Counted from the first letter of the stretch, positions 1 through 12,500 are shown. The stretch: DNA of 64,000 nucleotides from Acanthosepion esculentum (GCA_964036315.1 OZ038511.1:742229-806228); one strand, 5' to 3'. Notes: generated by a model not told the origin, from the sequence alone. Numbers and translations are program-made.

Positions 1-1
1 C

Positions 2-394
2 TGGATGAAAGGGTCTGTATGTGTAACAACAATAGATGGGGAGATCAGAGCCTGTTGTGGGATCAGAGTTGTTGCTTTCTGGCTGCAAGATGAAAGTCCT
101 GTCAAGATTGATGTACTGGTGGCTCGAGAAAAGACATTTGGCTTCAGCCTCCTGATCAGGATGAATGCGATCAAAAACTAGTGGGGGGAGTAAGAATTAT
201 TCCTTCAGCTGCAGTGGAGTTCTTTGACAGAAAACCGTCCCTGTGTGCAGTTCTCACCAGAGGAACTAGACTTTAGTGTTGAGTTTAATCAGAAAAAGAA
301 AGCATGGACAGCCTATCAAACAAGATAGCAGAGTATCCTGTGTTCAAGCTTGTGCGTAAGGAATATAACCAGAAGTGAAAAATATGGTTGAATA
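2..394 (+). pseudogene. Gypsy retropepsin C-terminal remnant
   Basis: Frame 2 is open from base 2 to about 181. It gives a segment with FGFSLLIRMNAIK, which resembles the retropepsin C-terminal pattern GxDxLLGxDAI of LTR retrotransposons. It lies directly upstream of RT and integrase remnants on the same strand, as protease does in a Gypsy pol. The frame ends at a TAG near 180, and the rest to 394 holds further stops. The beginning lies outside the window. Assignment rests on motif similarity and gene order. Confidence 0.45.
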
Positions 395-1279
395 ATGGCT
401 GGCTCATACCATATCCTCAGGAAGAGGAGCTCAAAATCCCAAGGGTCTAGTTCCACTGATGGCCATTATCCAAGAGAGCAAGGAAAAGTTATGCCTTGTA
501 ATCGATTACAGAGAGTTAAGTATGTAGACACATTCATGGCAAGTGTGGACACGCTAAGGGAATGGCAACGATGCAGGTGCAATGTATTACCATTGAACCA
601 TTGGAGAGCATGCCTACAGGTCCATGTAAACTGGTCGTTGTGGCCTTTCCAGACCGTCTTACTGAAGGAGCAGAGGTACTGCCTTACACGATTAGGCTTT
701 AGTCTCAATGGGGCACCTCTTATAATGAAGGTAGTTATCAAGACGGTACTGTTACAGGATGAAGCAGTCAAAGATGCCACTTCGGCATACATAGATAACA
801 TCTTCATCGACAAAAGTGTGGTTTCTGTGGCATGCATCAGAAAGCACATATCTGACTTTGGACTGATCTGCAAGGACCCTGTGAGACTCGACAATGGTGT
901 AAAAGTGCTTGGTTTGCAAGTTTGGGGGCAGCACAGCATGCTTCATTGGAAACAAGGGAGTAAGTTCTCAGATACACTAACTGTTATCACACATCGTAAT
1001 GCATTCTCTCTCTGTAAAACTTGTAGAGTACCTTCTGGTATTCTTAAAGTGATGGGCCACTGCAGTAACCAAAGGCTGGGACCATGCAGAATAATGAAAA
1101 TGCATCAGTGTAGTGGTTACCCTGGTGTTAAGTGCACTATTTACTTTGTCAGGCGAGTTGATCCTTCTGTACCTAGCAAAACTGTCAAGATGGTGATTCA
1201 GAAGTGTCTTGAATGCCAGTCCATAGATCTGGTACCAGTGCACTGGCAGAATGGAAAACTAGGGGTTTGCAGTATGTAG
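395..1279 (+). pseudogene. Decayed Ty3/Gypsy-like pol: RT fused to integrase zinc finger
   Basis: A 294-codon open stretch that reads as a damaged reverse transcriptase. Recognisable are a palm segment near residues 90-110 (RYCLTRLGFSLNGAPLIMK) and the catalytic loop YIDNIFID near residue 132, where the usual second Asp of the [YF]xDD motif is Asn. The RT connection region runs to about residue 225 and then passes directly into the integrase zinc-binding region (H..., CLEC near residue 273), so the RNase H domain is missing. An in-frame TAG at 1277-1279 ends the stretch, but the same frame continues downstream. Family placement (Ty3/Gypsy) comes from domain order and is reasonably firm. The element cannot be functional. 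Confidence 0.75.
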
Positions 1280-1747
1280 TACAGGCTGGGGATCGATATT
1301 GCACATTATGGCCACAGTCATTACCTAACATTGATTGACTGTAGACCAACACAGTTCTCTGTTTCGCAACCTCTTGCACGAGAAGATTCTGAGAGCATTT
1401 TTCGGCAGTTGGAGTCAATATTTTATGAGAGAAGTCCACCTTACGAAATCCTTACCGACAATGATACTGCATTCACCAGCAGGTTATTCAAGGCTTTCAT
1501 GGAGGAATGGGGTGACCAGCTGCACTTTTGGTGTGCACATGTGCTGTCTGGAAATGGGATAATAGAAAGGTGCCATAGGACCATAAAACGGATTGTGGTG
1601 TGGAAGCAGTGCTCTGTACAAGAAGCCATTTATTGGTATAATGCAATGCTGAAGGATATGTCAAGACCAACTGAACCAGCTAATACAGTTCATACTTATG
1701 AAGTTAGGCTCAAGGGCATTGACGCTGTATCTGCACTAACACCATAG
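1280..1747 (+). pseudogene. Decayed Gypsy integrase catalytic core
   Basis: Continues in the same frame after the TAG at 1277-1279. The three acidic positions of the retroviral-type integrase (DDE) fold are visible: D in the LGIDIAHYG segment just after the stop, D in EILTDNDTAF, and E in GNGIIERCHRT. The spacing fits an integrase core. The frame ends at TAG 1745-1747, yet the following codons (VGDVVWVRLPQ) still resemble the integrase C-terminal domain in the same register. Damage here is therefore mainly nonsense mutation rather than frameshift. Confidence 0.75.
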
Positions 1748-2163
1748 ACAGTGCACGAAACCTGTAAAGTTGGGGATGTGGTATGGGTGAGACTACCCCA
1801 GAAGTGATGTACCTCCAAATTTACAAGCGGGAAGGTCCACACTCTGTCCTGATTGATAGCATGTTGCGTCATGTTAAAGACCTCTGACCTGCATAGGGAC
1901 TAATGCTCAGCCACAAGTGACACCCCAGTGATTCATCCATGAGTGATGGAGAGTTTTTAGATGTGCCTGCTGCTGCAATGGAGATGGATTGTGACAACAC
2001 TGAGGATGAAGTACCTCCCTCATGTAGTGACAACAATGAAGACAAAGTACCATCCCTAAAAAGGATCACCAGAAAGAAATGCCTGCTCCCTGCATGTTGG
2101 TGCTGTGATCAGGAGATCAGGGGCAGTGTAACAGAATTGGGTCAGCCCAATAAGAGACTCTGA
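1748..2163 (+). pseudogene. Gypsy pol C-terminus remnant
   Basis: Holds the integrase C-terminal segment (VGDVVWVRLPQ) and then an acidic 74-codon open stretch (1939-2163) ending with a basic patch (RITRKK) and CCDQEIRG. A basic tail after an acidic linker just before the LTR is consistent with the end of pol in this kind of element. No envelope-like ORF is visible. Several stops interrupt the segment. Confidence 0.5.
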
Positions 2164-2169
2164 GTTGGT

Positions 2170-2323
2170 TGTTGAGAGAAGACTTTTTACTTAAAGTAGG
2201 TAGTGCTGACTATTTGCATATGAACAATACTGGGCAGGTATTAGCCAATAGTCAGCATGGCTCTGTGACAGGGAGAGCTATATAGCACCAGTTTTTTCTA
2301 AGTCAAGGGAGGCACTCTCAACA
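2170..2323 (+). repeat. 3' LTR (154 bp) of the Gypsy element
   Basis: Begins TGTTGAGAG and ends CTCTCAACA, a perfect 9-bp terminal inverted repeat with the canonical TG...CA ends. It lies 6 bp after the pol C-terminal frame. A TATA-like motif (ctatatag) occurs near 2278-2285. No obvious polypurine tract precedes it. The matching 5' LTR is outside the window. Confidence 0.75.
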
Positions 2324-4589
2324 TGAAGATGTTTGAAAACCAGACAGGATAAACACATGTTCACAATGAATGAATTTCCTTAGCATTATATATACATATA
2401 AACATTTCAGGAAGAGAAAGTCTGTTTTCACATGGGGTTTGCATTGCCTTATCATATACTCTTTTAATTGGTATCATTTGAATTTTGATTATTTTTGCCA
2501 GACATTTTGTGGCAATTAGAATTTTCCCACAAGATGCTTTTTATTGTTTACTTAAACTCTCTTTACAAAATATTTGCTGTAATTGCTGCGTTTGGGAATT
2601 TTACCTTAATTATCTTGACAGCATGGAGTTATGTGCAGAAAAGGCTACAAATGTTATCATAATTATGGAAGAAACTAAGCGAATAAATGATTTCTCTGCT
2701 TCAGGCTTTTCATAACAGAAATGCTTTCATTATAACTTGTAATGAATAATAATGATAATTTTATTGGCTGTCATTGTAGCAACCTTTGTCATAGCCATGA
2801 TGAAAATAGTAATCATTGATTGCACATGACTAAATGCTGCTGCACATAATTTGACTAAGAAAATATGAGGGTTTGTTGAAAACTAATGTTTGTTTTGATT
2901 TGATCTTAAATGAAGTGTGTAGAAGTCTCTGGGAAAATTCTGTAGTTACCGTCTGTTTTCCTGCTCAGAATACTCTTTTCAAAATGGCTACTTCTTTGAA
3001 TGGAAATAGAAAAAAAAAATCATAGTTGAATTTTTGAAAGGAGGAAGTGCTGTATTCACAGGAGGTTAGTGAATGTATATGAAAAACTTGATTTAAGTGT
3101 ATAAAGTGAAGGATCAGCAGAATTAAGAGCAAAGATCTTGAGATGAAAACTAAAAAAAAATCACACTACCTGTCATTATTGGAGCACTGGGAATGATACT
3201 GAAACAGCAAACAAATACGTATTTCAAATTCCTTGCAGTCCTAAAATAAGTGAATTACAAATCATCACAAGTTAAACAAATTTTGTTCCATGTAGATAAA
3301 GGACATTTTAAAACATTAGAATATTTTATGAATTGTCTTTCAATGCTTCATTGGAACCATGAACTTAGAAATTTTACAAAAAAAAAGAAAGTTATAGAAT
3401 TCTTAATTTTAAAACTATTGCAAAAATTTTTGAACTTTTTTCCACCTACAAAATAAATGGCAACTCACCTGTTAGCACTTTAGGTGCAACTACTTGCTGC
3501 CTCATATTAAGACTTGGGTGCAGCTCATACAAAACAAAGTGTAATAATGATGATGATAATGTCAGTCTCCAGTGAGATAACCAGCAGACATTTGTTATGA
3601 ACTTTCAAATGTATGAAATAATAATCTCATTGATGCTAGAGAATGTGATGCAAAGACAAAAAGAACAATGGTTGTGTCAAATCATAAGAGAACATCCAGA
3701 GAATAAAAGGAGAAAACAAAGAATATTTTTCTTTAGAAATGAAAAAAGCAAAAAAAAAAGCAGTGTTTCATGCTTCATCATAATAAATAGTCATGACTTA
3801 CTTTAGAGAAAGTCAGAAAAAAAGAAAATCAAAACACGAGAACACTTGAGATGACAAAAGGCTTTCAAGAATGTAAAATTTTGAAGTTCTCTGAATTAGA
3901 GTTTGAAGCAACATGCTGCTATGCAAATCTTATAAGACCCAGAAAATCAGGCTTTTAAGAATTTATAGTATGTCAGTAAGAAAATAAAAATAATAATTGT
4001 AAAGAAAATACTAAAAGTCAGTCTGAAATTTTTACAAGTTGTGCGATATGACAGTCACTGTAATCCTATAATATTCTGGTCACTGGAAACGGATGCAAAA
4101 TTCTGATGAAACTATTAATTCAAAAGAAGATGGAAATTGTGCAGACCCACATATTTCCAAACCTTGACCAGTTTTTTTTATAAAAGGTTCATTTTCTTCA
4201 TGCTAGGATTTTATAATTTCTCTTGTAACATTATACAATCAAAACAGATATTATCAGGAATTATTTAAGACCAAACTCAGAATCAAAACAAGAAAAACTC
4301 TGAATAAGTAACAGAGTCCATAAATAAATATAACCCAAGTTTACTTCATTCTCTATCGTAAAAGTATATTTTCAAATCAAGCTTGATTTTTTTTCTTGCC
4401 AGGGATTTAAATATATTTGAATATAATTGTAAACACAATTTTTAAATAGTCTTTAAAGATATATAGTTTTCATTGCAAAGATATTTATTTAAGAAATGTC
4501 TATACAGTAAAAAGAATTGTCTGCTGATCTGTTTGCACAAAAATGATGAATGGCTTCCGAAAAATAATGACTAGACTGATGTTAAACAA
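2324..4589. other. AT-rich sequence, no gene recognised
   Basis: Short open frames only, none with a recognisable domain. A-rich runs occur (3009, 3150, 3379, 3750). The upstream part of the Tc1 remnant may begin in here, but I could not find its left inverted repeat. Confidence 0.5.
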
Positions 4590-5644
4590 AACTAATCTTG
4601 GCAAAATTGGAAGGAAAATAGAAAAATCCAAAGTGTGCAGAAACGACAAGGTTTGACTGTACAAGCTGACCCCAAAGGTCTTTTCATTATATCAGGAGAT
4701 TAGTGGATGAAGACACAAGACAAATTGGCTGCAGATTGTCTTCAGTGAAGTACAAAAAGTGTATGTGCCATGCAAGTTTCAATGCTACAATCAAATACTC
4801 CCTGAGCAAAAGATAAGTTTACATAACTTATATGAAAAGTATTATTGGATTCAAAACACAGACACATTTAAAGTTTGCAAAGGAGAATAAAAAACTTTGG
4901 GGGCACAGCATATTGTTGTCAGATGAAATAAAATTGTATCTAATTTATTTGGTATATCATGCCAAGATTTATAAGGAAATGTGTTTGGTCTCAACAATTA
5001 TGCATAATGGTGGAAATATCATGATCTAGGGGTTGTATGAGCTCTAATATCACAAGCTACATTTAATTGAGAGAATTATGTATGCTAAGGATTATATAAA
5101 AACATTGAAAGAAAACATGTTGCTTTGGTGCAAAAACTTAAGAAGAATTATGTTTCAGCAATGATAAGGATCCCAAACTTTTTACTGAGAAAGTAACAGC
5201 TTTTCTGAAGCAGCAAAAGGTAAAGTACTTGATTGGCTTAGCATGTCACCTGATTTCAATTCAATTGAAAACTTGTCAAATGTACTTAAATGAAAAGTAG
5301 AAAATTATAACTATGCAACATGATAGAATTGAAAGATATTCCAGTGAATTGGTACAAATCTAGTGAGGTCAATGTCATTAAAACAGTAGCAAAAGAAAGA
5401 AGAGACACTAAAAATTTGTTTTAAATAACTACTTTTGCAAGAGTATATTTATTTTCAAACTGCTATATATTCATATTACATAGGTCAAATACCATAGGAT
5501 TTGGTAATAAATAATGCCTAATATTATTCATTTTGATTGTATAATGTTCTACTATGAATAATAAAATCCTGATATCTTTGGTTCAGAAGAAAATTCACCT
5601 TTTATAAAAAATTGAAGGGGTATACTTATTTCTGGGCAACAGTG
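4590..5644 (+). mobile_element. Tc1-like transposon remnant
   Basis: Fragments of a Tc1-type transposase are readable across frames: an N-terminal basic region near 4630-4760, LSDEIKLYL (first catalytic Asp context) near 4915, FQQ followed after a frameshift by a DPK segment near 5150-5180, and SPDFNSIENL (catalytic Glu context) near 5250. Stops and frameshifts are frequent. The right end 5611-5644 (GGGGTATACTTATTTCTGGG, then CAACAGTG) resembles a Tc1 terminal repeat and is followed by TA, the expected target. The left end was not found. Confidence 0.7.
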
Positions 5645-5940
5645 TATATATCACCAGTGTCATGAAAATGGGACTGCACACCCTCAGGGATATTCGTGAT
5701 GTTGGTGGTAGAAAGATTATCAACCCGGAATCTTATTTTGAAAAATCCACCATGTCTTTCCTGAAGTCATAAAAGAAGTGGAAAAAATAAGACTGGGATG
5801 AGAGTTCAATATATTTTCATTGCAATGATCAAAGTTGTGTGTGATGCTGGTAAAAAAACATTATATCACACAGCTCTTTGCTTTGCAGAAAGAAAAAATA
5901 GCAAGTGATTTCAATGAGCACACCACATACATTGATAGTT

Positions 5941-6120
5941 ATCAACAGACCATGATAGATAGACATAGATATGAACAGGTCCAAAAAGACAGATACTAAC
6001 ACACCTAGATATATATCAATGGACCATGATAAACAGATATGAAATGATTAAGATACAAACAAACCTAGATACATATCAATAGACTATGATAAACAGATAG
6101 ATATGAACAGACCAATATAC
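5941..6120. repeat. Short degenerate minisatellite, ~60-bp unit
   Basis: About three imperfect copies share cctagatayatatcaatrga and atgataaacagata. Copies 2 and 3 start 60 bp apart (6015 and 6075). No coding signal. Confidence 0.5.
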
Positions 6121-6700
6121 ATAGAGAGTGTGTGCCTGTGTAAGGTCAAATGTTCATGAACTTTTTTTCTTATTTTGTTTTTTGAAGGTTTTGGAATGTT
6201 CCAGAAATTTCTGTGATATCTGAAAGAAGGCTGTTTGTATTTATTCAATGTTTTTTTTTTTATAAAGAAACATTATAATCTTTATTTGGGAGTAACTTTT
6301 GAAAAAACACTATTCAATTTTTGTGGGACAAACAAGAAAGTTAAGTTTTCTCTTGCATAAGGCTCAATGACATTGAGAAAATAGACTGTGAAAACTGTGT
6401 TAAAACAATCTCAAAATCAAGGAAGGTCAGTTTCCCTACAAAATTAGTATTCAAAATTGTGGCTTTTTAACTGGGATTGAACATTTGATCACAGGTGCTA
6501 ATGATAATTATGAAATTGTTCAATCTCATAAACAGGTCAACCTGGATGTACCTTTGTTAATATTTTAATATTTATTTGTACCATCATCAGTAATTAAAGA
6601 ATTTCAATGATGTTTTGTTTTGTTATCTGAAATTTATAAAATTCAAATGAAAAATGAATTTGAGAATAATTGAAATGCGTAAAGCATTTAATGTTTTTTG
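6121..6700. other. No gene recognised
   Basis: AT-rich sequence with poly-T runs. No domain, RNA gene or repeat structure seen. Confidence 0.45.
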
Positions 6701-6958
6701 TTTTGTCATCCTCTCTCTTATTTTGCCCTCCTCTCTCTGATTTTGCCCTCCTCTCTCTGATTTTATCATTCTCTCTCTGATTTTATCATCCTCTCTCTGA
6801 GTTTATCATCCTCTCTCTGATTTTGCCATCCTCTCTCTGATTTTGCCATCCGCTCTGATTTTATCATCCTCTCTCTGATTTTATCATCCTCTCTCTGATT
6901 TTGCCATCCTCTCTCTGAGTTTATCATCCTCTCTCTGATTTTGTCATCCTCTCTCTGA
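6701..6958. repeat. 20-bp minisatellite, 13 copies
   Basis: Tandem units of the form TTTTRYCATCCTCTCTCTGA: twelve of 20 bp and one of 18 bp (6841-6858). Sub-variants (TTTTATC, TTTTGCC, GTTTATC) recur. Because 20 bp is not a multiple of three, the minus strand reads as a 72-codon repeat-peptide frame rich in RERMIKSE. That frame is a by-product of the repeat and not evidence of a gene. Confidence 0.95.
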
Positions 6959-9536
6959 TTGACCAAGTTTGAACACAAACACACAAATGCATATATTTAA
7001 ATCAAAATACTCATTCTTTGTTTTTGTTTTTCTTCCACTAAAATCTATTTTTCTTACTCAACAATCACTGCAGTTAAAAGTTTCATAGTTATGACTCTGC
7101 ATGCATGTTTGTATATATTTAAGTAAATATTTATAAATATAGATTTTATATACATATAGTCTAATGTTCTGAGAAGGCATTGTGAATAAATATGAAAAAA
7201 AAATTGGTAATCAAATATCAATTGTCTGCAATTAAGTTCTTTCAAAGCTAATTTGGTTGATTTTAGGAGATTGGTAGAAATAACCATGAAGAAATTATTG
7301 ATGATTTCTTGTTTGTAAATCAAATATTGATTCCCTGCAGAAATGTTTTTGGAGATAATCTTTGATGATTTGGATTACTTACTCAGTGCTTGAGGATTTG
7401 TCTTGTTTTTATTGACTGTCTATGCAAATCAATTCAGCTAAGTTTAGTCACAATATTTTCTCTTTTATTAGATAAATACAAATAAGTATCTTAATTGATT
7501 TAAGATTTACTCAAAGATAAAACACACTCTTTGAAGTGACATTAAATATTTATTTACCTTGTATTTTGTTCAAATATTAATTGTTTGAGAGAAGAATCAT
7601 TTATATAATTTTTATTGAAATAGAACTGGAGCAAATGAAATATCTTATCTGAAGAGAATTTATTTCATCTTGATATTGAAGAAATCTGAAAAGAACAATG
7701 TATTTCCAGAACTTTTATTGAATTTTTAAAACAAAAGACATGGTAAAAATATAAGACAATTTAGAGAATTTTATTTCATCCCATTTTGTTGATCAGTCAG
7801 GGGTTATCAGAAAAATAAGGTTCATTTCAACAACAATCTACATTAGCAAAGTAGGATTTTGTTTTGAATGTGTGTTTGTTTTTGCTTTTTTTTAGTTTAA
7901 TCATGTTGTTTTTTTTTTTAAATTTGATTATATCAATTTCAACTTCAGTATTTTATTTATATTCATTTGATTTAAAGTTTTCATATCCCACATTGTTCCA
8001 GTCTTAATTTTGTAAGAACAGTTGATAATCAGAAGTTGCTTAGTTGTGTATTTAATTGCAAGGATTCGTACATCATGGCTCTTTCAATGAATCTTTATCT
8101 GAGGAAATTATATTCACTTTATATTAAAATGACATTTTCTAGGTCAACATTTGGATTATGAAGATTTCAGTGGTTTACCAGTTCATTGTGTGTATCGTTT
8201 AATTCTAGATCCTTTTTATGCTTCCATTTTATTGGAGTTATGCCAATGTATTTTTGGGGATATTTTAGGTACCTCTACTTTTCTGCAGAAAACATTAATA
8301 GTGTAATGAAAAAGGCCACAATCTTAATAAAAATAAAGTTTTATTGTCAAAATATTTGTTATTATTAAGATGAAAGACCAAAGTATTTTATGATTATTTT
8401 TTGAAATTTTTCATCCATTTTAACATGTTTGAAATTTTGGTTAAAATCTTGTTTTGTTATCACAGTGGCATTATAATTACATTGACTTTTTTGTACTTTT
8501 TTCCATTAAAAACATTGATTTGGAAATTCTTGTAAAAATCAAATAATTGTCCGATTTTAATTTTCAGGACTTATTCACAAATGAATGAAATTAATTTTGA
8601 AATGTTTTTTAGAAAATTTTGGTAAAAAAAATTTTTTTACATATATTAACCCCCACTTAGTTAATTTCATGAAATTTCACAAAAAAACTTTCTATTTCCT
8701 GAATTTTTTTATTTGTTAAAAGTAGGACTACTTGGGGAATGTAAATCACCTAATTTTTTTCAAACTTGCACTATTCTAACTGAAAATCTGTTCTGAATTG
8801 AAAAATAATGAATGCAATTGATAAAACTATAACTATATTTAATTAGAAAAGCTTTTAATTGCTTTTGTAAATAAGTTATATTAAGGAAATTATTGTCTGA
8901 AGAAATAAAATTTTTCCAATGAATAATGAATTTTTACCAGAATGTTTTCATTTTTATAAAAATTTTAAAATTATAATTTATAATAGTTTATAATCACGTA
9001 AAATTCTGTATTGGGCTATTTCCTGGATGTGATATAGTAATTAAGTGGAAACAAAATTTACAAATCCAAAATTGAAAAGATTAATAAATGTAGTTACACT
9101 ATTCTATTTTTAAAATTATTTTTTATTTTTTACTTAATTTGTTCCCATTTTTCATCTATGAAAGGCTAAACGTGACATTATTATGGAAAGGTCATGTGAT
9201 ATAAGAGTTTTGTCTCTTTACAGAGAAATTAATTTAAGAAAATTTTATAGTATTTTTTATTTTTGCATAAAGCAACTTTGAAAGGTAAATAAGAGTTAAT
9301 AAATTATTAGATAATTGTGGAAAATATATTAATTTGCAAAAATTACCAGGTAGTTAAAAAACAAAAAAATGCGTTCACTTAGATTTCGTAAATTTTATGT
9401 CAATTCTAGTCAATCATACTAGCTGTCATCGCTTTGTCACTCAATCGTACATCAATCATCACTTCAGATAAACAGGGCAGATCAATAACAAATGGTTGCA
9501 TATTACTTTTTTATATTATAAGTAATATTTATTTCA
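6959..9536. other. AT-rich sequence, no gene recognised
   Basis: Short random open frames and homopolymer runs only. No transposon domain or RNA gene was identified. Confidence 0.45.
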
Positions 9537-9594
9537 AATCAGATTAATTTAACTTTAAATTTTCTAATCAGATTAATTTAACTTTAAATTTTCT
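9537..9594. repeat. 29-bp direct duplication
   Basis: Two copies of a 29-bp unit beginning AATCAGATTAATTTAACTTT, head to tail with no visible differences. Confidence 0.85.
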
Positions 9595-9614
9595 AATTTT
9601 ACACAACGTGTCAA

Positions 9615-9616
<2 letters not shown>

Positions 9617-9658
<42 letters not shown>
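9617..9658. repeat. (AT)n microsatellite
   Basis: About 21 uninterrupted AT units. Confidence 0.98.
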
Positions 9659-9662
<4 letters not shown>

Positions 9663-10216
9663 GAAGAGTTTTAAAATCAATAAATTTGTTTTGTTTACAA
9701 ATTTTTTAAAATTAAGAAAATGGACACTTTTAGGAAAATTTTAAGAAATTAAATTTGACATTCCAATCTATATATTTTCTATCTGAAATACACCAGAATA
9801 TTCTATTTACTGGAAATAATAAATTGAATCCTTTAGTTTTCAATTAAAGCTAAAATGAAAAGAATGCTTTTTCATTTTTAAAAATTCATTCTAAACCTTA
9901 GGTATTGAAAATTTATGCAAAAATGTGGAGGTATCTAGTTTGCATTCTATTTACGAGAATCCTACTTCTGATGTAAAATTCTCCTTGTAGACTGATTAAA
10001 TTTTTGACTTGTTTGTGATAATTCTTAGATTGAGATTAACCAAATTTTTCTCAAGTTCTTTAATTATGGAATTCTTAGATCATAAAATGTGCCTAGTTTT
10101 TTGTGTTTATTATTAATTTTCTTTCTTCTCTTTTGTTGAATCTGTATGCCAAGAAGTTTCAATGACTTTTATTAACCGATTAACATATATAACTAAAATA
10201 AATTTTCTTATCATTC
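9659..10216. other. No gene recognised
   Basis: AT-rich sequence without recognisable feature, upstream of the LINE fragment. Confidence 0.4.
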
Positions 10217-10288
10217 TTGATCCAGGATAGATTCATGACTCACAGAAAAAGCAAGGCAGTGGACAATAAATTCATCATGATGACTATC

Positions 10289-10292
<4 letters not shown>

Positions 10293-10333
<41 letters not shown>
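10293..10333. repeat. (TA)n microsatellite inside LINE
   Basis: About 20 TA units interrupting the RT motif A region. Confidence 0.97.
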
Positions 10334-10335
<2 letters not shown>

Positions 10336-10809
10336 AAGTCATTTGACAAGGTGTGGCATTGGGTGTTGTCACATAAACTCTCCAGCTATAGAATTTCTGG
10401 AATGGTTTTCTCATTTATCAAGTACTTCCTAGCAGGTAAGGTCAATGAAGGTTGTTGTCAATGGCCAGTCATTGGAAACCCTTGAGATCAATGTCAGGAT
10501 TCAATCAAGCTTTTTGCCTTGATACTACCATCTTGCTGCTCTATATTAATGATTTGCCTAAGAAAATATATTCTAATCTTTAGTGAATATCTGTGCTGAT
10601 GATGTAACATTTTTTTGGTAGGTGCAATGACAAAAAAACAAATCTCATCGCTCCTTTGGCCTATACCTAATGACTTAACTGGGTTATTTGGCAGCAGGGG
10701 GTTTGTAAAATTCAATCCCTCCAACACCAAACTGTTAACATTCCACCATCACTGAGTAGACCCCAATCTTTCACCTTTCATGATGATGGGTCTTCTCTCA
10801 AAGAGGATC

Positions 10810-10812
<3 letters not shown>

Positions 10813-10864
<52 letters not shown>
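10813..10864. repeat. (TA)n microsatellite inside LINE
   Basis: About 26 TA units in the RT thumb/3' coding part. Confidence 0.97.
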
Positions 10865-10868
<4 letters not shown>

Positions 10869-11475
10869 CTTGCTAAAGATGTTGGAAAAATGCTTGGTTT
10901 CATGTACTGCTCCAGTGAGTATCTAATTCCTCCTGATATGCTCTATTTTTACAAGAGTCAAATATGACCAAAAATGGAATGTTGCTGCCTATTTTTGGAC
11001 TGGAGTTCTCCAGTCTTCAGTTGCCTGTTTTTATAGAGTTCAAAAGTGTCTATACCACTTTGTTGGTCATGAATTATTTTACACCCTCAAACCCTTTCCT
11101 TACAGGTGAAGCATTGCAAACCTCTCACTACTTTATCACTATTTCCATAGCAAGTATTCTGACAAGCCACATTCCTTGGGTCTGCTAGTTCTGACCTTTG
11201 TGACTGAGACCCACCATGCCATGTACACTGACAAATTATCCTCTTTCCTTTGACATACCATTATAAAAACTCAAGAACTGTTGCTTTGTGAAACTGACTG
11301 CCAACAAGATGTTTTCTCGATCACTACAAGTCTTGGATTAACTGTTATCTTTCCAACATAAGCTCAAAAACTGCAGTTCTTGCCTTCTCTTATGCTCATA
11401 CAAAATCACGCAGTAACTCTCTACCTTGAGTGGCTCTTCGGCCTTCTATTGGGTGAACATTAGTGAAAAAAATGG

Positions 11476-12061
11476 TAACTCCACGATTTACAAGTATCTA
11501 AGAGAAAGAGCTGTTCAGTAGATGGAATTTATTTTCAAGGAACAAGATTAACGATAACAAAAGCAGGAGCAGCTGAAATTCCAAAGTTGGATTCATGTCA
11601 TGAGAATGTGAGTAAATTTTTAGATTTTAATCAAACTGAAAATATGACAATATTTACAAGTTTTAAATCATTTATCGATAGATTTATATTTGTTGAATGG
11701 AAAAATATTATTTAAAAATTACAAAGATTTCATTAAAGTCAGTTTTAAAAAAAATGATTTCTTTGCTTTTAATTTGCTACTTTCATTTGGCCAAATTCCA
11801 ACTTAGGAAAAAAACAACATAAATTTGTTAGTGGCTAAATACTGTTTCAAATGTTTCACTTTCTATCAGTTCTAATAGAATGACTAATAGACTTATAGAT
11901 GGTAGGATGTTGAGATATTAAGGCTAATACACTTTGTGGGTTATGTCATGAGACTTGTATTCTTTGATATTTCCCCCCCCTCCATCACTCAAGAATTACT
12001 CTCTCCATGGTGTGCTTGGAGAAAGTTGCGAAAATTGAGACAGTATGTTTTAAGGTAATGT
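11476..12061. other. No gene recognised
   Basis: Sequence between the LINE tail and the purine-rich tandem repeats. Nothing identified. Confidence 0.4.
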
Positions 12062-12500
12062 TAGAAGCATTATTTAGAGAGGTAGTTAGACAGGTAGATA
12101 AAATGGTAGGTAGGGGAGAGGTAAGTAGAAAGGTAGGCAAAAAAGTGAGGTAAAAATGTAGGTAAAGAGATAGGTAAGTAGGTTGGAAGGGATATAGAAA
12201 ATAGCGAAGTAGGTAGAAAGGTAAGTAATGAGGTAAGAATGGATGTAGGTAGAAAATAAGCAGAGAAAGTGGTAAGTAGGAAAGTAGTCAAAGAAGTAGG
12301 TAAAGTGGAAGACAAGATAAAAGGAAGATAGGTAGGAAGGTATGAACAGAAATATGGAGAGAGGCAGGTGTAAAAGTAGAAACTTAGGTAAAAGGGAGGT
12401 AGGTAGAAAGGTAATGAAGAAAGGTAGGTAGAGTAAGGGGTAAGTAGATAAACAAAGAGGGAAGTTAGAAAATTATAGACAAAGAGAAAGAGTAATGGTT
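12062..12500. repeat. Degenerate purine-rich GGTA/GTAG tandem repeat
   Basis: Loose repetition of GTAGGTAGAAAGGTAAGT-like words, almost pyrimidine-poor on this strand. It shares vocabulary with the 110-bp satellite that follows and looks like its diverged edge or ancestral seed. The 81-codon minus frame rich in LPTSL/LPTYL is a by-product of the repeat. Confidence 0.8.

Larger units (their letters stand above)
10217..11475 (+). mobile_element. Decayed non-LTR retrotransposon (LINE) RT and 3' part
   Basis: Frame-broken RT of a Jockey/CR1-like LINE. SKSFDKVWHWVLSHKL (RT motif A region) reads just after a (TA)n tract at 10334. LYINDLP-like coding follows near 10540, then a degraded YADD context (tgtgctgatgatgtaaca) near 10595-10612. 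Two (TA)n tracts (10293-10333 and 10813-10864) sit within the element and may be expansions or insertions. The last 60 bp (cagtaactctctaccttgag from 11411) closely match a second LINE tail at 52747-52806. It differs enough from the LINE at 44.9-48 kb to be another subfamily. Confidence 0.7.

Noticed and set aside
12070..12315. Minus-strand 81-codon frame rich in LPTSL/LPTYL
   Set aside because: It is the translation of the GGTA-type tandem repeat; no independent coding signal.
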